Shown here: positions 18,823-30,165 of the stretch, piece after piece
Numbering within the stretch: the stretch's first letter is position 1
Layout: every line of letters begins with the position of its first letter
Assembly: GCA_963691705.1 (NCBI GenBank)
Contig: OY829537.1
Location: 66,874,304-66,938,303, forward strand
DNA length: 64,000 nucleotides
Direction of reading: 5' to 3'
Source: Viola odorata
Lineage: Eukaryota > Streptophyta > Magnoliopsida > Malpighiales > Violaceae
Notes under the pieces: generated by a model
Seen by the model: the letters and a program-made list of their open reading frames with translations, nothing else
Told to the model about the DNA's origin: nothing
The model's database searches: none
Translations under genes and position numbers: made by a program

Positions 18823-21377
18823 CTATGCCTTTATTGTGACGAGGGCCATTGTCTTTGACGTATTTGAGGCACTGATGCAAGTAAGGATTAGCTCCATGAT
18901 GGAAATGCGAGCCGGGGTTTTCTTTAGCTGTTCGATGATGCTGTACTCGCTCTGTTTCATGATCTTGAGGAACTCGGTTGTCTCATCCTCGGTTATAGGT
19001 ATGCTCAAACCTTGCGTCTCTTCTACCATCTCTTCGCGGATCACGGGATTTTCCCCTTTGGCTTGTCGTTGCTTCTCTACTTCCTCCGAGATGTAGCATC
19101 TCCCGGTGCGGGTCATGCCCCCGATATGAGAAGCTTCGCCGATAGCGAGTCCGGTTGGTGTGACTGCAGGAGGGGTGGTGACCACTGTGTATCCGTAGTT
19201 GAACGGGACCGCGTGTAAGTCTCGGCTAGGAGTATTCACAACTAATGTGAACACTACTTTGCGTGGTTGTATCCCCTGTTTGGGCCACATATTTGAAGGA
19301 ATACGGTGCTGGGGAATTGTCCTCGATGGCGTTGATTGCTCATCGGGTTTTTCCTTCGGTCTGAATGATCCCGAATGTTGTGAGTTGCTTGACTTTCTGC
19401 CAAAAAAGTCCGCAATCCTGGATTTCGTTCTTGCTTTCCCCTTGGCAGAATAGGCATTGGGCCTGATTATTCTCTGGGAATGGTAGGTATGCATTTTTAG
19501 CTAATGCGAAGAACAGTTCTTCGTTGGGTGCTTCCGTCACTGAAGGGTGAGAATCATCGATCTCTCCTACTGAGATGGCGTTCACCCCTCCCTTTCCTTG
19601 GGAATGATTGGGGAGAGGGTTGGTGGATTCGTTGGGTCCTTTTGCTAACCCTTCGAAAGATACCCATTCACTTTTAATCAAGTGATGGACTTTTGCTTTG
19701 AATGCGAAGCAATTTTCCAGAGCGTGACCCAGGGCTCCAGCGTGATACTTGCACCTTGCTTTGAGATCATACCATTTCGGGTAAGGAGGAATTTGAGGCT
19801 GAGCTGGAACTGGTACGATCTGCCCGGCCGTCAAGAGATGCTTATAGATTTCTCCCGCAGGAAGAGGGAGAGGAGGCAAGGGCTTTTGGTCCCACCGATT
19901 GTTTGACGTGTTTTGGTTATTTGGGTCCTTTGGTAGGTTGCATGGGTTGTAATGTTTGTACTGGAGGCGGTGGGAAATGTGTAGGATTTTGAGGCGCAAT
20001 ATTAGCAACGGGTGGTGAGGTAAACGGAAAGAAGGTGGGTTGATATAGTGATGGTGAAGGGTAGGGCGGTGGCGATAAATAAGGTGGTGGAAATGGTTGC
20101 CCGTGATGAGCTTGGGGAGCCACAAATCCAACATCTCTTTTTACGATGGATGCTTTCTTTGGCGCAGACTCTGGCGCCGAAGGTATGATTCGTCCGGACT
20201 TAATCCCTTGCTCGACTCTTTCGGCAATTAGAACCATGTCGGAGAAGCTGTTTGAAGGGTTCGAGATCAGGTAGGTGTAGTAGGGAGCGTTGAAGGTGTG
20301 CAAGAAAATCGACAAGAGTTCCTTGTCGCTTAAAGGTGGAGAGATTCTAGAAGCCAACTCTCTCTATCTCTGAGCATAGGTCATCACGGACTCGCCGACT
20401 TTCTTTTCTAGATTTTGCAGGTCAGCGCGGTCGGGAGCTACCTCCATGTTGAATTTATATTGTCTGTAGAAGGCATCGGACAGGTCTCTCCATGTCCTAA
20501 TCATGGCTCTGTCTAGACCCATATACCAAGTTAAGGCGTGCTTGGTCAAGCTTTCTCGGAATAGATGAATTAACAACGGCTCGTTGTGGATCATCTCTGC
20601 CATCTTATTGCAGTATGCTCTGAGGTGGGTCTTTCGGCACTCTACCCAGTGTATTTTTTGAAGTCGGGGATCTTGTACTTTGGTGGTATAACGATCCCGG
20701 GGACCATACATATATCGGCGGGGCCAGTAGGGTCAAAGGGACCAGCCCCTTCGATCGCTCGGAGTCTTTCTTCGAGCAGATTTAGCCTGTCACTTTTTGG
20801 TTTCTCGGCCATAACGGGGTTAGGACCGAAGGGTAGCAGAAGTTCTGATGAGAACTGAGGTTGCACTGGGTTGAAAGTAAGAGGCTGAATTCCCACAGGT
20901 CTGGGAATTGTGCTCGGAAGAAGGGGAGGGAGATACGAGGTCTCTAGGTGGGTCTGGCTCTTGCTGGAGTCCACGGCAGGGTTGGTTGAAAGGTGCTGAA
21001 GTGACGTGGCAATCTCTTCACACGCATTAACCATAGGATTTGCAGCGGTGGGTACAGTGAAGGGACTGATCCATCTCCACTGACCCTCAGGCCCAGAAAG
21101 TGGCAGAGGTACAGAAGGTCCTGCGACTGCGAGCAAAGAGGGAGGTCCTCCTATTTGAGTGGGATAAAAACCCGGTGGTAGTTCGGTGCTAGCTTCATCC
21201 TTTTCCTTTTCGGCCCTGGCGGCCCTTTCTGTAGTAATCCTAACTTGTTCCTCTAATTCTGCGATTCTGGCTGTTAGCACTTCATCGGCCTTGGCCTGTT
21301 CAGTCATTTTTTGTTTCTGAAGTCTAGTTACGGGGAGCCCATGCGAAGTAGCTTGCTTTCGAGGAGCTATCGTGAAC
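18823..21377 (-). pseudogene. gag: Ogre-like gag
   Basis: Reading on the minus strand from 21377: IAPRKQATSHGLPVTRL, a coiled coil (LTARIAELEEQVRITTER), Pro-rich spacers, then the capsid-type block LTWYMGLDRAMIRTWRDLSD with FYRQYKFNMEVAPDRADLQ and LLSIFLHTFNAPYYTYLI, a long Pro-rich stretch, and a C-terminal block CKYHAGALGHALENCFAFKA resembling a single zinc finger (C-x3-H-x5-H-x4-C). It ends in KQSEYSIIEQLKKTPARIS. Several frameshifts (near 20640, 20360, 19930 and 19400) and a stop before 20357 break it. An acceptor-like CTTTTTCAG ends at 21378, so gag may be reached by splicing from an upstream leader. Confidence 0.8.
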
Positions 21378-22113
21378 CTGAAAAAGGAAAAACACAGAAA
21401 AAGTAAGTACAAGTGAGGATACGCAGGTGATGTGCAATCCCGAGGCCACCACGTTGCTCATTCGCTTTTCCGGCTTCACTTTCACTTGATATTTTTAGGG
21501 CGGTCGGAGAGGCATGATATCCCGGTTATTGACAAGGTATGAAGGAAGCCTCTGTTCATTCCAACGATGTGAAGCAATCTGAGACGCCATCTGTGAAACC
21601 CAGATCAGCAGGGGCAACCAATGTCGTCATGCTAGGAAGATCTCTTTTATACTATGCTTTCGAACGACGTAGGGCCTGATGCCTGGTGAACCCAACCGAG
21701 GGAAGGGACGACGATCTATACCATGAACTTGGAGTTTTTGTGATAAGCTAAAAGGACAAGGCCATGAGTGAGCAATACTCGGATGTTTTCGAATATTTGG
21801 TATGATTTTTCAGATTTTTGGTGAAACGATTGTGTTTATCCCGGAGGGATTCTCTCTTTCCTTTTGCGATGGTCTTTTGAGTTGTATTGGATGGATGATT
21901 GATATGGAAAGTTGAGGCGATTTAAGAAGTATCCGAAAGAGTACGACTTTATTAGAAGTGTTTACAAAAATATGGTAAACTTGCCAACTACCTAAATTCA
22001 TCAAAAATGGCTAAGATAGATGAAACTAGGGATCCTAATTACATGAAAAAGAAAAGGTTTGCTGATATTCGAGTCTTCCCATGAAGGTGTCAACCCTGGA
22101 AGTCTGAATTCTC
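21378..22113 (-). other. Ogre region between ORF1 and gag
   Basis: No supported ORF in element sense. The pyrimidine-rich end TTTCTGTGTTTTTCC before CAG at 21378 looks like a splice acceptor, which would make this stretch intronic or leader. Nothing else is recognised. Confidence 0.4.
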
Positions 22114-22388
22114 TTACTCCTGCCAAAGGTATTCCATCGAGGCCATCTCCCCTTTCTGCATTTCTATCTCGGCCTCTAAAGCGGTAATCCGGCTTTGCAG
22201 TGCCTGGCTCTTCCTATCCACCAAATCTGCGTGAGTAGTCAAAACCCTTATCGTCTAATCCCTGTCTTCGATTATGGCATTTGATGCTTCTTTCTTACGG
22301 GTTTCGTTGCTCAAGCGTTCCTTAAAGTCCTTGAGGGCCACTTTCTGTTTTACTGCTTGTACGCGGATAATGTCCTTGCTACGCCGTT
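22114..22388 (-). pseudogene. C-terminal remnant of the Ogre-type upstream ORF1
   Basis: Minus-strand frame with one TAG: VALKDFKERLSNETRKKEAS, IIEDRD, stop, TIRVLTTHADLVDRKSQALQ, SRITALEAEIEMQKGEMAS, ending WQE and TAA at 22114-22116. It is a charged, heptad-rich coiled coil. Ogre elements have an extra ORF between the 5' LTR and gag; this lies exactly there, between gag and the LTR remnant. The 5' part, the primer-binding site and the LTR end were deleted at 22388/22389. The role of ORF1 is unknown. Confidence 0.6.
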
Positions 22389-23327
22389 TCCCCAGACAAA
22401 GGTTCGGGGTCGTATTATGGTCTCGGGAAGGTGTTAGGAACCCGAGTCACATCCGAAAATGGTTACCGGTTGATGAGAGAGGTGTTTAAAAGGTGTTTGA
22501 TAAAAATACATTTTTGAAAAGGGGGCCCTCAGAGGAATCGTCACTTTAGTCTTTTCTATGATCGTGACCATTCAGGAATAATTAATCTTTGGACGGGGTT
22601 ACCATTTTAAAAATCTTTCGGACGGGGTTACCGTTTATCAAGACCGATTGATTATTCCTGACTCTAACGTGATGGGACTGAATTTTCTGTAAGACTGAAT
22701 GAGCGCCCTTTATTTCGTCATCGGGCCATACATGATTAAATTGATTACTACGTGATTCTATCATGGATTGCTAACAGAGTACAAATTTAAATGATATATT
22801 TTGAAATGATAAACTGATGTGGGATCAAAGCCACCACGTATAGGCAGTCAATATAAGTGAGAATTTAAAATCATATGAACATGGCATTTTAAGCAAATCT
22901 TTAAACACGTTGTTCATGTGAGTTGCTTTTAGTTCTAGCAATTCTATATATCATGTGTACGATTGACATTTACGAAAAGTGTTGAATAAATAAAAAGGAA
23001 CGAAAGGCGTACTTTCGAGCGAAGCTTGAATTTAAAACCTACAAAATGAGAGTGTTAGGAATAGGTCAAAAAATAAATAAGCAATTCATGAGTGCGAGAA
23101 TTTAAACAATGATTTGACGCGTATGAAAATTTAAATGCTGATTTGAGGTATGCGAGAAATGATGAATTGACACATATGAACATTGAAATGATGATTTGAT
23201 AAGTGCAAGAAATTAAATGATGATTTGATGCGTGCAGAAAATTTAAATGCTGGTTTGATGTATGCGAGAAATGATGATTTGACGCATACGAAAATTTAGA
23301 TGATGATTTGACGCATACGAAAATTAG
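22389..23327 (-). mobile_element. Truncated 5' LTR of Ogre-like element A
   Basis: Closely matches 8441-9345 of the 3' LTR, in the same orientation. The terminal 195 bp next to the primer-binding site and the U3 side are both missing. It ends abruptly at 23327 against copia integrase sequence. The conserved LTR hairpin is at 22420-22448. Confidence 0.8.
22420..22448 (-). promoter_or_regulatory. Conserved LTR hairpin, copy 2
   Basis: TCTCGGG and CCCGAGT flank AAGGTGTTAGGAA, matching the hairpin in the other Ogre-type LTRs. Confidence 0.55.
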
Positions 23328-23469
23328 GGGCCGTACAAGGCAACATCAATTTCTGGCTGTCATTATTTCTTGACTCTGGTGGATGATTTTAGTCGAGCAA
23401 CATGGGTCTTTCTCATGAAATCCTAGTCAGAAACTAAAACTTATTTGCTGCAGTTTTTTAATTGGGTAG
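23328..23469 (+). pseudogene. pol: Copia integrase, left part (split by solo LTR)
   Basis: Plus-strand text [24 protein letters not shown], stop, SETKTYLLQFFNW is the integrase core around the first catalytic Asp region of a Ty1/copia element. Its continuation lies at 25808, on the other side of an LTR. The left junction with Ogre LTR at 23327 has no copia LTR, so the 5' part was lost. Confidence 0.75.
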
Positions 23470-24211
23470 TGTTGCTACCCGATTTTTGACGCATTTTCGT
23501 ACTTTTATCGTTCATCGCATTATTAGCCAGTTTAAATCAAAATTTTATCAATTTTTGATCTTTGGCTATTTATTTTAATATTTCGTACTATTTTGTGTCA
23601 TTTTAGTTTTTTTGTATTTTTACTATCTTTTGGTTCGAACTTCTACCGGTCCCGAGTAAATTTCCTCGGACCATAGATCGAATGCCTTCTTTCTTTAATT
23701 GATAATTATCTACTATTATTTTCTTTCGTATCATCTCATTTTTTTTATTCAATTTACTTTGCTATAGCATTTATTTTTCGTTCGAACTTTTAAGGATTCC
23801 GAGCAAGTAAATTCGGACCTTAAATTGAACTTTTTCTTTATTTACTGATTACTATTTATTTTGTTGCATTTTACTGCATGTTTTAGTATCTTTGGTTCGG
23901 GATTTTATTCATTTGAAACGAGATTCCTCGTATTGATAGTTCGAACCAATTAAATAAATATTAAACATTTCCCAAAAGTCAACTCATCCTAGTCATTGAT
24001 CAAAAGTTGACTCATCTTTTCTCCTCATCCAACGACTCCTAATTTAAGCATGAGGATTCATGCATGCTCCTCTTCCCCAGCTCTGACACAAAATGTATTT
24101 TGCAACTATGCTACACGCCACCTCACTCTAGTTTGCGTTTTTGCTGCTGCTCTTCATCTGCATCCTGTAGCACAATTGTCTTTTCCCTAGCTCATCACCG
24201 ACTTAACTCCC

Positions 24212-24219
24212 TATAAATA
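24212..24219 (+). promoter_or_regulatory. TATA box of the solo LTR
   Basis: TATAAATA within CCCTATAAATAGCAAGC, followed by a stretch resembling a plant leader. It could still start transcription to the right, into the copia remnant. Confidence 0.55.
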
Positions 24220-25568
24220 GCAAGCAAGCTCCCTCATTTCTCTTCACCAAAACACGAACAACACTAAGCATACACTCTCTAAAATTGGTCTCTCTCTAGC
24301 TGCTCTCTTCAACGAAAGGTTGAAGCTCATTTTCAAGCATGTAAATTCCTCTTTTTTCAGCCAAATCTTTCAAGAATCTATGTGTTCGTGTTTTGAGGAA
24401 ATTAATGGTTGCTTAGCTTTTGAATAAATTCTGTCTTGTTCTAAATTAATTACATGGTTTCATTTAATCAAATCGCTAGCCAATTCGGGTGAATTTTAAA
24501 CATTTCCTTAATTATTTTAATTTCCTTTTTGATTCAATTGAACACTATTAAATTTCTGTTGTCATGATGCTCATTTTGATGTAAAGTGATCCAGGTTTTA
24601 TCGCCGTTGGCCGGACCTTGGTCGCCGGCAGTGGCGCCGATGAACCAAGGTGGGAGATGACACTATGCTGATATTTGAAGGGAAGGAGAATAGGGGTTGG
24701 GCTCGTTTTCTTTTAATTTGTTTTTGTGATGGGCCAAGCAAATTGCTTAGCCCAAGTGGAAAGAAGGAGAGGGCGCTGTCGCGCCCAAGGAAAGGAAGAC
24801 GCCTGGTTTGCTGTTGGCCCTGGGCCAATCATGGCCCAGCAGAAAAAAGAAGGGTCTGGCGCTGTGCTAGGCCAAGTAAGGAGAAGCTGGGCCGTTTGGT
24901 CCAGTGAGAGAGGGAAGCGTGGGCTGGGTTGTGCTAGGCCCAGCTGGTGGGCCCACTTTCGGCCTAGTGGGACAGGACAATATTTTTGACTCGTCGTTTT
25001 TTTCGTGCCATCATCACATTTGTATTGTTTATTTATTTTTCGAACTTGAACTGTTTATTTATTTTTCACACTTGTACAGTTTATTTATTTTTTGTATGCC
25101 TCTATTGTTTATTCATTTTCATACTCTTTTGCATGTTTAATTATTCTGCTTGCGTTTAATTGTCAAAAATAATTATTTCACTTGCGTACGATAATTCCGA
25201 TGCCAATTATTCATATGCTCGTACCATTTAACTAATTATTTTTGCATAATTGTTCTACTCACATTTTATTGCCGAAATTAATTATTTTGTTTGATTGTGA
25301 TAAACCTTTAAATATTTAGCCATTTATCGATTACTATTTTCCCAAACTAATAATCTCAACTTTGTAGGGCAAATCAACTGATACCTTTCACAAGTAAACA
25401 TTTCTCACCCTTTTATTTCACGTTTTTTCCGCACATATGCATGTATGCATGAATCTTTAAAATTGATTAGAATCTTATTAATCTATTGGGTATGATCACA
25501 TAAATTAGGATTTTCTATTTTTTAAGCATGATAAAACACCCCTTTCTCCGGTAACCTTTTTAGGATGT

Positions 25569-25597
25569 GACTCGGGTGCCTAACACCTTCCTGAGTC
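25569..25597 (+). promoter_or_regulatory. Conserved LTR hairpin, copy 3
   Basis: GACTCGGG (25569-25576) and CCTGAGTC (25590-25597) pair at 7 of 8 positions around TGCCTAACACCTT, the reverse complement of the motif in the minus-oriented LTRs. Confidence 0.6.
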
Positions 25598-25807
25598 CAT
25601 AATACGACCCCGAACTGTTGTTCTTAGGTTCAGACCCATTTTGCCTTACTTTTTTATTTTTTATGCCATGACAATACGTTCCCTAAACCTAGAAACAAAA
25701 ATAGGGTAGCGACTTCATATGCATTATGAGAGATGAGTCCGATTTCATCTCACATCCAGTCCCAAACACGCGTCGCATTAGGAAAAATCCAAAATGGGGG
25801 TGCGACA

Positions 25808-26535
25808 GGTAGTACTGCTTGAATCGAAACCTTGCGAACAGACAATGGCCTTGAATTCACACATGGTGATTTACAGTAGTACTGCTTTGATCATGGAATA
25901 AAGCACCAAACTAGCTGCACATATACGCCTCAGCAAAATGGAGTTGTGGAGCGCAAAGACAGACATCTATTGGAGGTAGCACGTGCTTTGCATTTTCAAG
26001 TGAATCTTCCCATCTCTCTTTGGGGTGAGTGTGTTCTTACATTAGTGTACTTTATCAATCGCATTCCACTTTCTATTTTGAAAGATAAAACTCCTTATGA
26101 ACTATTGCTTAAAAGAAAGCCTGCTTATGATCATTTGAGGAGTTTTGGATGTCTTTGTTATGGACATGTCAATGACAAGCCACGAGATAAATTTGCATCA
26201 CGAGCCAAACCAGGTATTTTTGTTGGGGTATCCATATGGCGAAAAGGGATACAAAATTTATGATCTCACAAGTAAAAGCATTTATGTCTCTCGAGATGTT
26301 CAATTCCTGGAACATATATTTTCATTTGCAAAATTCACTGAAGCTGAAAATTCTCATCGCCCATTTAATGGCATAAAACACATGAAGCAAGATTTTGGGC
26401 ATGTTGATTCCCTTAATTCAAGTGTGATTTTATCCCACCATGATTGTCTTACTGTATCCCCCTCTGGCGTGATCGCTTTCATGAATTACTATGCAAGTTG
26501 GGCATTTCCAATCTCCATGCTCCAACTTGAGGGGG
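25808..26535 (+). pseudogene. pol: Copia integrase, right part, joined directly to the element 3' end
   Basis: Continues the integrase: TLRTDNGLEFTHGDLQ with the second Asp, QQNGVVERKDRHLLEVARAL with the catalytic Glu, LPISLWGECVLTLVYFINRI, TPYELLLKRKPAYDHLRSFG. A frameshift lies near 26220 (GIFVG). After the integrase C-terminal block (YDLTSKSIYVSRDVQFLEH) the sequence goes directly to the polypurine tract. RT and RNase H are therefore deleted. The three acidic residues are present, but the gene is broken. Confidence 0.8.
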
Positions 26536-26757
26536 AGTATTGGAGGAAAATTTGACCAAGGCTATTCCAACTTAGGAATAATATCTTGCCTATTCTGTCG
26601 TGATTATGTTTCCTCAATTAGTTGATTTGATTCATTAATAATTGTATTTTTTACTATATCAGTTTAGGGTTTTGTAGAGACAAGCTTTGTATATATACTG
26701 GTTATAGTAGAATCAATAGAAGTAAACCTATTAAACATACCACACATTTTTTACACA
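26526..26757 (+). mobile_element. Polypurine tract and putative 3' LTR of the copia fragment
   Basis: ACTTGAGGGGGAG at 26525-26537 is the usual copia polypurine tract. The following sequence from TATTGGAGG (about 26538) to about 26757, with TATATATAC near 26691, would be a short LTR of about 220 bp. The first base pair of the expected TG end is mutated. The right end is inferred only. Confidence 0.5.
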
Positions 26758-26761
26758 AGTT

Positions 26762-29700
26762 ATGTTTTTTTTTTATATGCTGAGATATTATTGATAAGAA
26801 TTGCCATGAAGATCATGGCAAAACCAGAAAAGAACCCAGCAGACTACTACAAACAGCAAGAAATTCTACAGACAGCTACAATCAGCAGTTGCAGACGCCA
26901 AACAGCAACATCTAACTAAAACAAGACCGTAACTGATCACCATTAGACAACGACCAACCCAACATCGCAGACAACGCCGACAACACACACACCCACAGCA
27001 ACGCTCTCAGACCCAAAAACACCAGCCATTGACTGAGGAAACTACCCAGAAAAACCTGTCAAGTAACCTCAAAACGACGGCTAAGGATCCAGATAGAAGA
27101 CTGCATCATGGCAGTCATACTGTAAGCAAAAGAGTGATCTTTGCTCTTCAACCACCAATGCCACAAGGAAAAAATATTTTGGGTACACTCCAGCTCCGAG
27201 TACTCCCTCTGTTTAAACACCACCTCATTCCGCTGCTTCCATATAGACCATATAATCGCAAAGAACAGGGTAGACCACATCTCCCCTGTTTGCTTGTCAT
27301 AATTTGGTCTAATATTCCCCCAGGACTGCCAAAGATCAGCTAGATTCCGAGGCTGACACCACTCCACCCGAAGCCATCGCATAAAGAAATCCCACACCCC
27401 TCTAGTTGTCTCACACCGAAGGAAAAGGTGGGTGACATCCTCCGAACCCCTTAAACACATAGGGAAAAAAATCATACTATCCAGGATCATGTTACGACTC
27501 GCAAGAAACTTCCTAGTAACAATTCTTTCCCTTAGCGATAACCATAGGAAAACCTCCACCCGAAACGGGACCAACCCTGTCCAGCAAGAGCGCAGTAGAG
27601 GCATGCAATCAAATCGCCTCTCTTCCCAACATTTATATCCTGAATGAATCGTAAAGATCCCAGCTTTGTCCAAATCCCACCGCAACTCACTTCCTGGTTC
27701 CCTCTGATAGGAGTCAGAAGCCGGTCACTCAAACTTGACCACTCATCTACCTCCCAATCGAACAACTCTCGTCTCCATTCTCCACGCCACCTCCATTCCT
27801 CCTCCCTCCATTCACCGAATTCCTTAACCGTCCCTTCTTGATTACTAGACAGATGGTACAGCCTAGGGTGCAGCAGGGCTAAAGGTTGCCTTCCCACCCA
27901 CGGATCCAACCAGAAGCGGATAGCGTCCCCCTCTCCAACAGACAGCGACATATGATCAGTCCAAACCTCAAAGAAATCGCTCCCCCTTCCGCACACTCCC
28001 AAAATATCCTTCCAAATTGGAGATAAACCATTCTCCCGCATCCACCACAAGTCCCCTGCTGAACTAATGCCATACTCTCTCCGGATAATCTCGGCCCACA
28101 TCTTCCGACAACCATTTATCAACTCCCAAACCCACTTGAATAACAACGTCACATTGCGATCCTGAAACCTCCCAATTCCCAATCCTCCAAGAGTCGTCGA
28201 ACGCGTGACGTCCTCCCACTTCACCTTATGCAAACCCTTCTTGTCTTCCTTACCACTCCATAAGAAGCGACGCATCACCCGATCACATTGATTCAAAACC
28301 GCAACAGGCATCCAGTAAATCGACATATTGTAAATGGGGATGCTAGCGAGAGAATATTTAATCAAAGTCACCCGCCCTCCCACCGAAAGGAGGTGACCCT
28401 TCCAAGTAGCTAACTTCTTCCTCAATTTTTGAACTAAAAATTGCCAACCCGAGATCCTTCTCCTACTAAAGCCCACCAAGGACCCTAGATATTTGAACGG
28501 AAGAGCTTCATACTTACAGCCAACCCAGTTAGCCAAAATGGTCCCAATTTGATTACTTATGTTAACACCCACAAGAGTACTCTTATGAAAATTCACCCTA
28601 AGACCGGAATAAGCGTCAAACCACCTCAAAATACCCTTCACTCCCTGGATTTCCTCCTCCTTATTGTTCACAAAAATCCAGGTATCATCAGCAAATTGCA
28701 GGTGACTCAGGTTCCACCTAGCTACAGGATTACCTATACTATGCAGGATTCCCATCTCCTCAACTCTGACAAACAACCGATGGAGACCCTCCGTCGCTAT
28801 GTTGAAAAGAAAAGGAGACATAGAACATCCCTGACGGAGCCCCCTTCCCACTTCAAACTGATCCGAAGGGGACCTATTAATCAGAACAAACACCTTGTTC
28901 GTGCTAATACACTGACGAATCCAACCCCTCCACTTTACTCCAAACGCCATAATGCGCATCACATCTTCTAAATAATCCCATTCAATGGAATCATTGGCCT
29001 TCTCGAAATCCAACTTGAAAAGCAGCCCCTGCTGCTTGCTTTTCTGCAAATGGTGAACTACCTCGTTCGCGGTCATAACACAATCCAAGGTATGCCACCC
29101 TTTAATAAAACCATGTTGAGACTCGCTAATCACTGATTTAGTCACCTCACTTAGCCGCTTTGCCATTATTTTGGACACAACCTTGTAAAAACTACTAACC
29201 AAACTAATCGAGCGAAAGTCTTTGAACCGCTTAGCTTCTGAAATCTTAGGAATGAGTGTCAGAAATGAAGAATTTACCCCCCTGGAAACTTTCCTTTCTT
29301 GAAAAATTCCTGAATCATCCTAACAAAGTCCCCCCCGATGATGTCCCACGCCTTCTGTAAGAAGCGAAGGGAGAAACCATTAGGGCCAGGAGATTTCTGA
29401 CCATCACAACTCTTAACCGCCTCCCATACTTCAGTTTTCGACACCTCTTTTTCTAACCCTTCAGCCTCCTCTGGACTCAACTTAGAGAAACCCAAATCTT
29501 GCATTTTAGGCCTATTCCAGTTGACCGCTTGGAAGAAGGCCCCATAATACTGGGCAACCGCTCTTTTAATCTCCACAGGGGTATGGATAATCGAGTCAGA
29601 CATAACTATCTCCCTAATGTTATTCTTCCTGGAAATAATTTTGGCCATCCTATGAAAATAGGCCGTGTTCCAATCCCCATAAACATTCCACTTCACTCTA

Positions 29701-29800
29701 TTTTTCTGCTGCCAATAACTATCCGCCTTCTTCTGTTGCTCCCACATTTTACTCCTGATTTCGGAAAACTCTTCTTGCCACATGTTTCAAACTAAAATGG
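26762..29800 (-). mobile_element. 5'-truncated L1-type LINE with target-site duplication
   Basis: A minus-strand non-LTR element. Its 3' poly(A) tail appears as a T run at 26765-26774. Both sides carry TACACAAGTT (26752-26761 and 29801-29810), a 10-bp target-site duplication. Only the C-terminal two thirds of ORF2 remain; ORF1 and the endonuclease domain are absent, as usual for 5' truncation by incomplete reverse transcription. It inserted next to the copia LTR end. Confidence 0.88.
27059..29783 (-). pseudogene. LINE ORF2: reverse transcriptase and zf-RVT region
   Basis: In element sense the first part (29783-29274) reads the RT approach: SYWQQKNRVKWNVYGDWNTA, KSPGPNGFSLRF. A one-base slip in a G run near 29278 shifts the frame. 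The main RT (29202-27532) follows: HGFIKGWHTLDCVMTANEV, LDFEKANDSIEWDYL, GLRQGCSMSPFLF, and the catalytic QFADDTWIF near 28690. The C-terminal zf-RVT-like block (27685-27059) has HLFLRCETTRGVW and TLFFAIIWSIWKQRNEVVF in another frame. In life it would copy LINE RNA at the nicked target. Two frameshifts disable it; long antisense ORFs here are shadows. Confidence 0.87.
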
Positions 29801-29810
29801 TACACAAGTT

Positions 29811-30165
29811 CTGTTAACTAAAATGGTATTAATTTTTTGCAAAGAACACTCGTATACATGCCACATGTTGAAAACTTCCGCACCATTCTACGTTAAGGAT
29901 ATATTTACCTCATAGGAATTTTTGTCAAATACATGTTTCAAATTCAAATAATAAATTATTTTCATGTAAAATAATTGAAGGAGCGAATGATATATCAAAT
30001 TACACGTTTGAGTTTGCAATCTACCATCTAATGTCTAGCTGGTGTAACAAGGAGAAAGAGCTCACAGGTGCTTCTAGATGTTTACAAAACCCAAAGCAAG
30101 ATAGCAAAGGAAAGTCTGCTTTCATATGCTCCCATACTTCTATATGCTTGCATTCTTACTGTTAT
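29811..30165. other. No gene seen
   Basis: AT-rich sequence right of the LINE. The 13-mer AACTAAAATGGTA occurs inside the LINE 5' edge (29790-29802) and again at 29816-29828, perhaps filler copied during LINE 5' joining. Nothing else is recognised. Confidence 0.4.

Larger units (their letters stand above)
8246..23327 (-). mobile_element. Ogre-like Ty3/gypsy (Tat lineage) element A
   Basis: A minus-strand element of about 15 kb: truncated 5' LTR (22389-23327), ORF1 remnant, gag, an intron, RT, RNase H, extra RNase H, integrase, a long 3' untranslated region and a full 3' LTR (8246-10629). Very long LTRs, an upstream extra ORF, a second archaeal-type RNase H domain before integrase and an intron in gag-pol together characterise the Ogre group of the Tat lineage. 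All coding parts are damaged. Its left third is duplicated at 37931-46932. Confidence 0.85.
23470..25807 (+). mobile_element. Solo LTR of an Ogre-type element
   Basis: A 2338-bp segment from TGTTGCTACCCG to GGGGTGCGACA, flanked by the 5-bp direct repeat GGTAG (23465-23469 and 25808-25812). No internal element sequence is present, so it is a solo LTR left by LTR-LTR recombination. It is related to the LTRs at 8246, 37931, 53692 and 55052 in its last 250 bp and its ends. It is plus-oriented, with TATAAATA at 24212-24219. Small ORFs inside it (24598-25140) are not supported as genes. Confidence 0.88.

Noticed and set aside
24598..25140. Several ORFs of 76-87 codons inside the solo LTR
   Set aside because: Overlapping frames on both strands, low-complexity GGGCC words, and no conservation in the other LTR copies.
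23470..25807. A full-length element between the copia halves
   Set aside because: There is no internal gag or pol and only one LTR; the target duplication shows a solo LTR.
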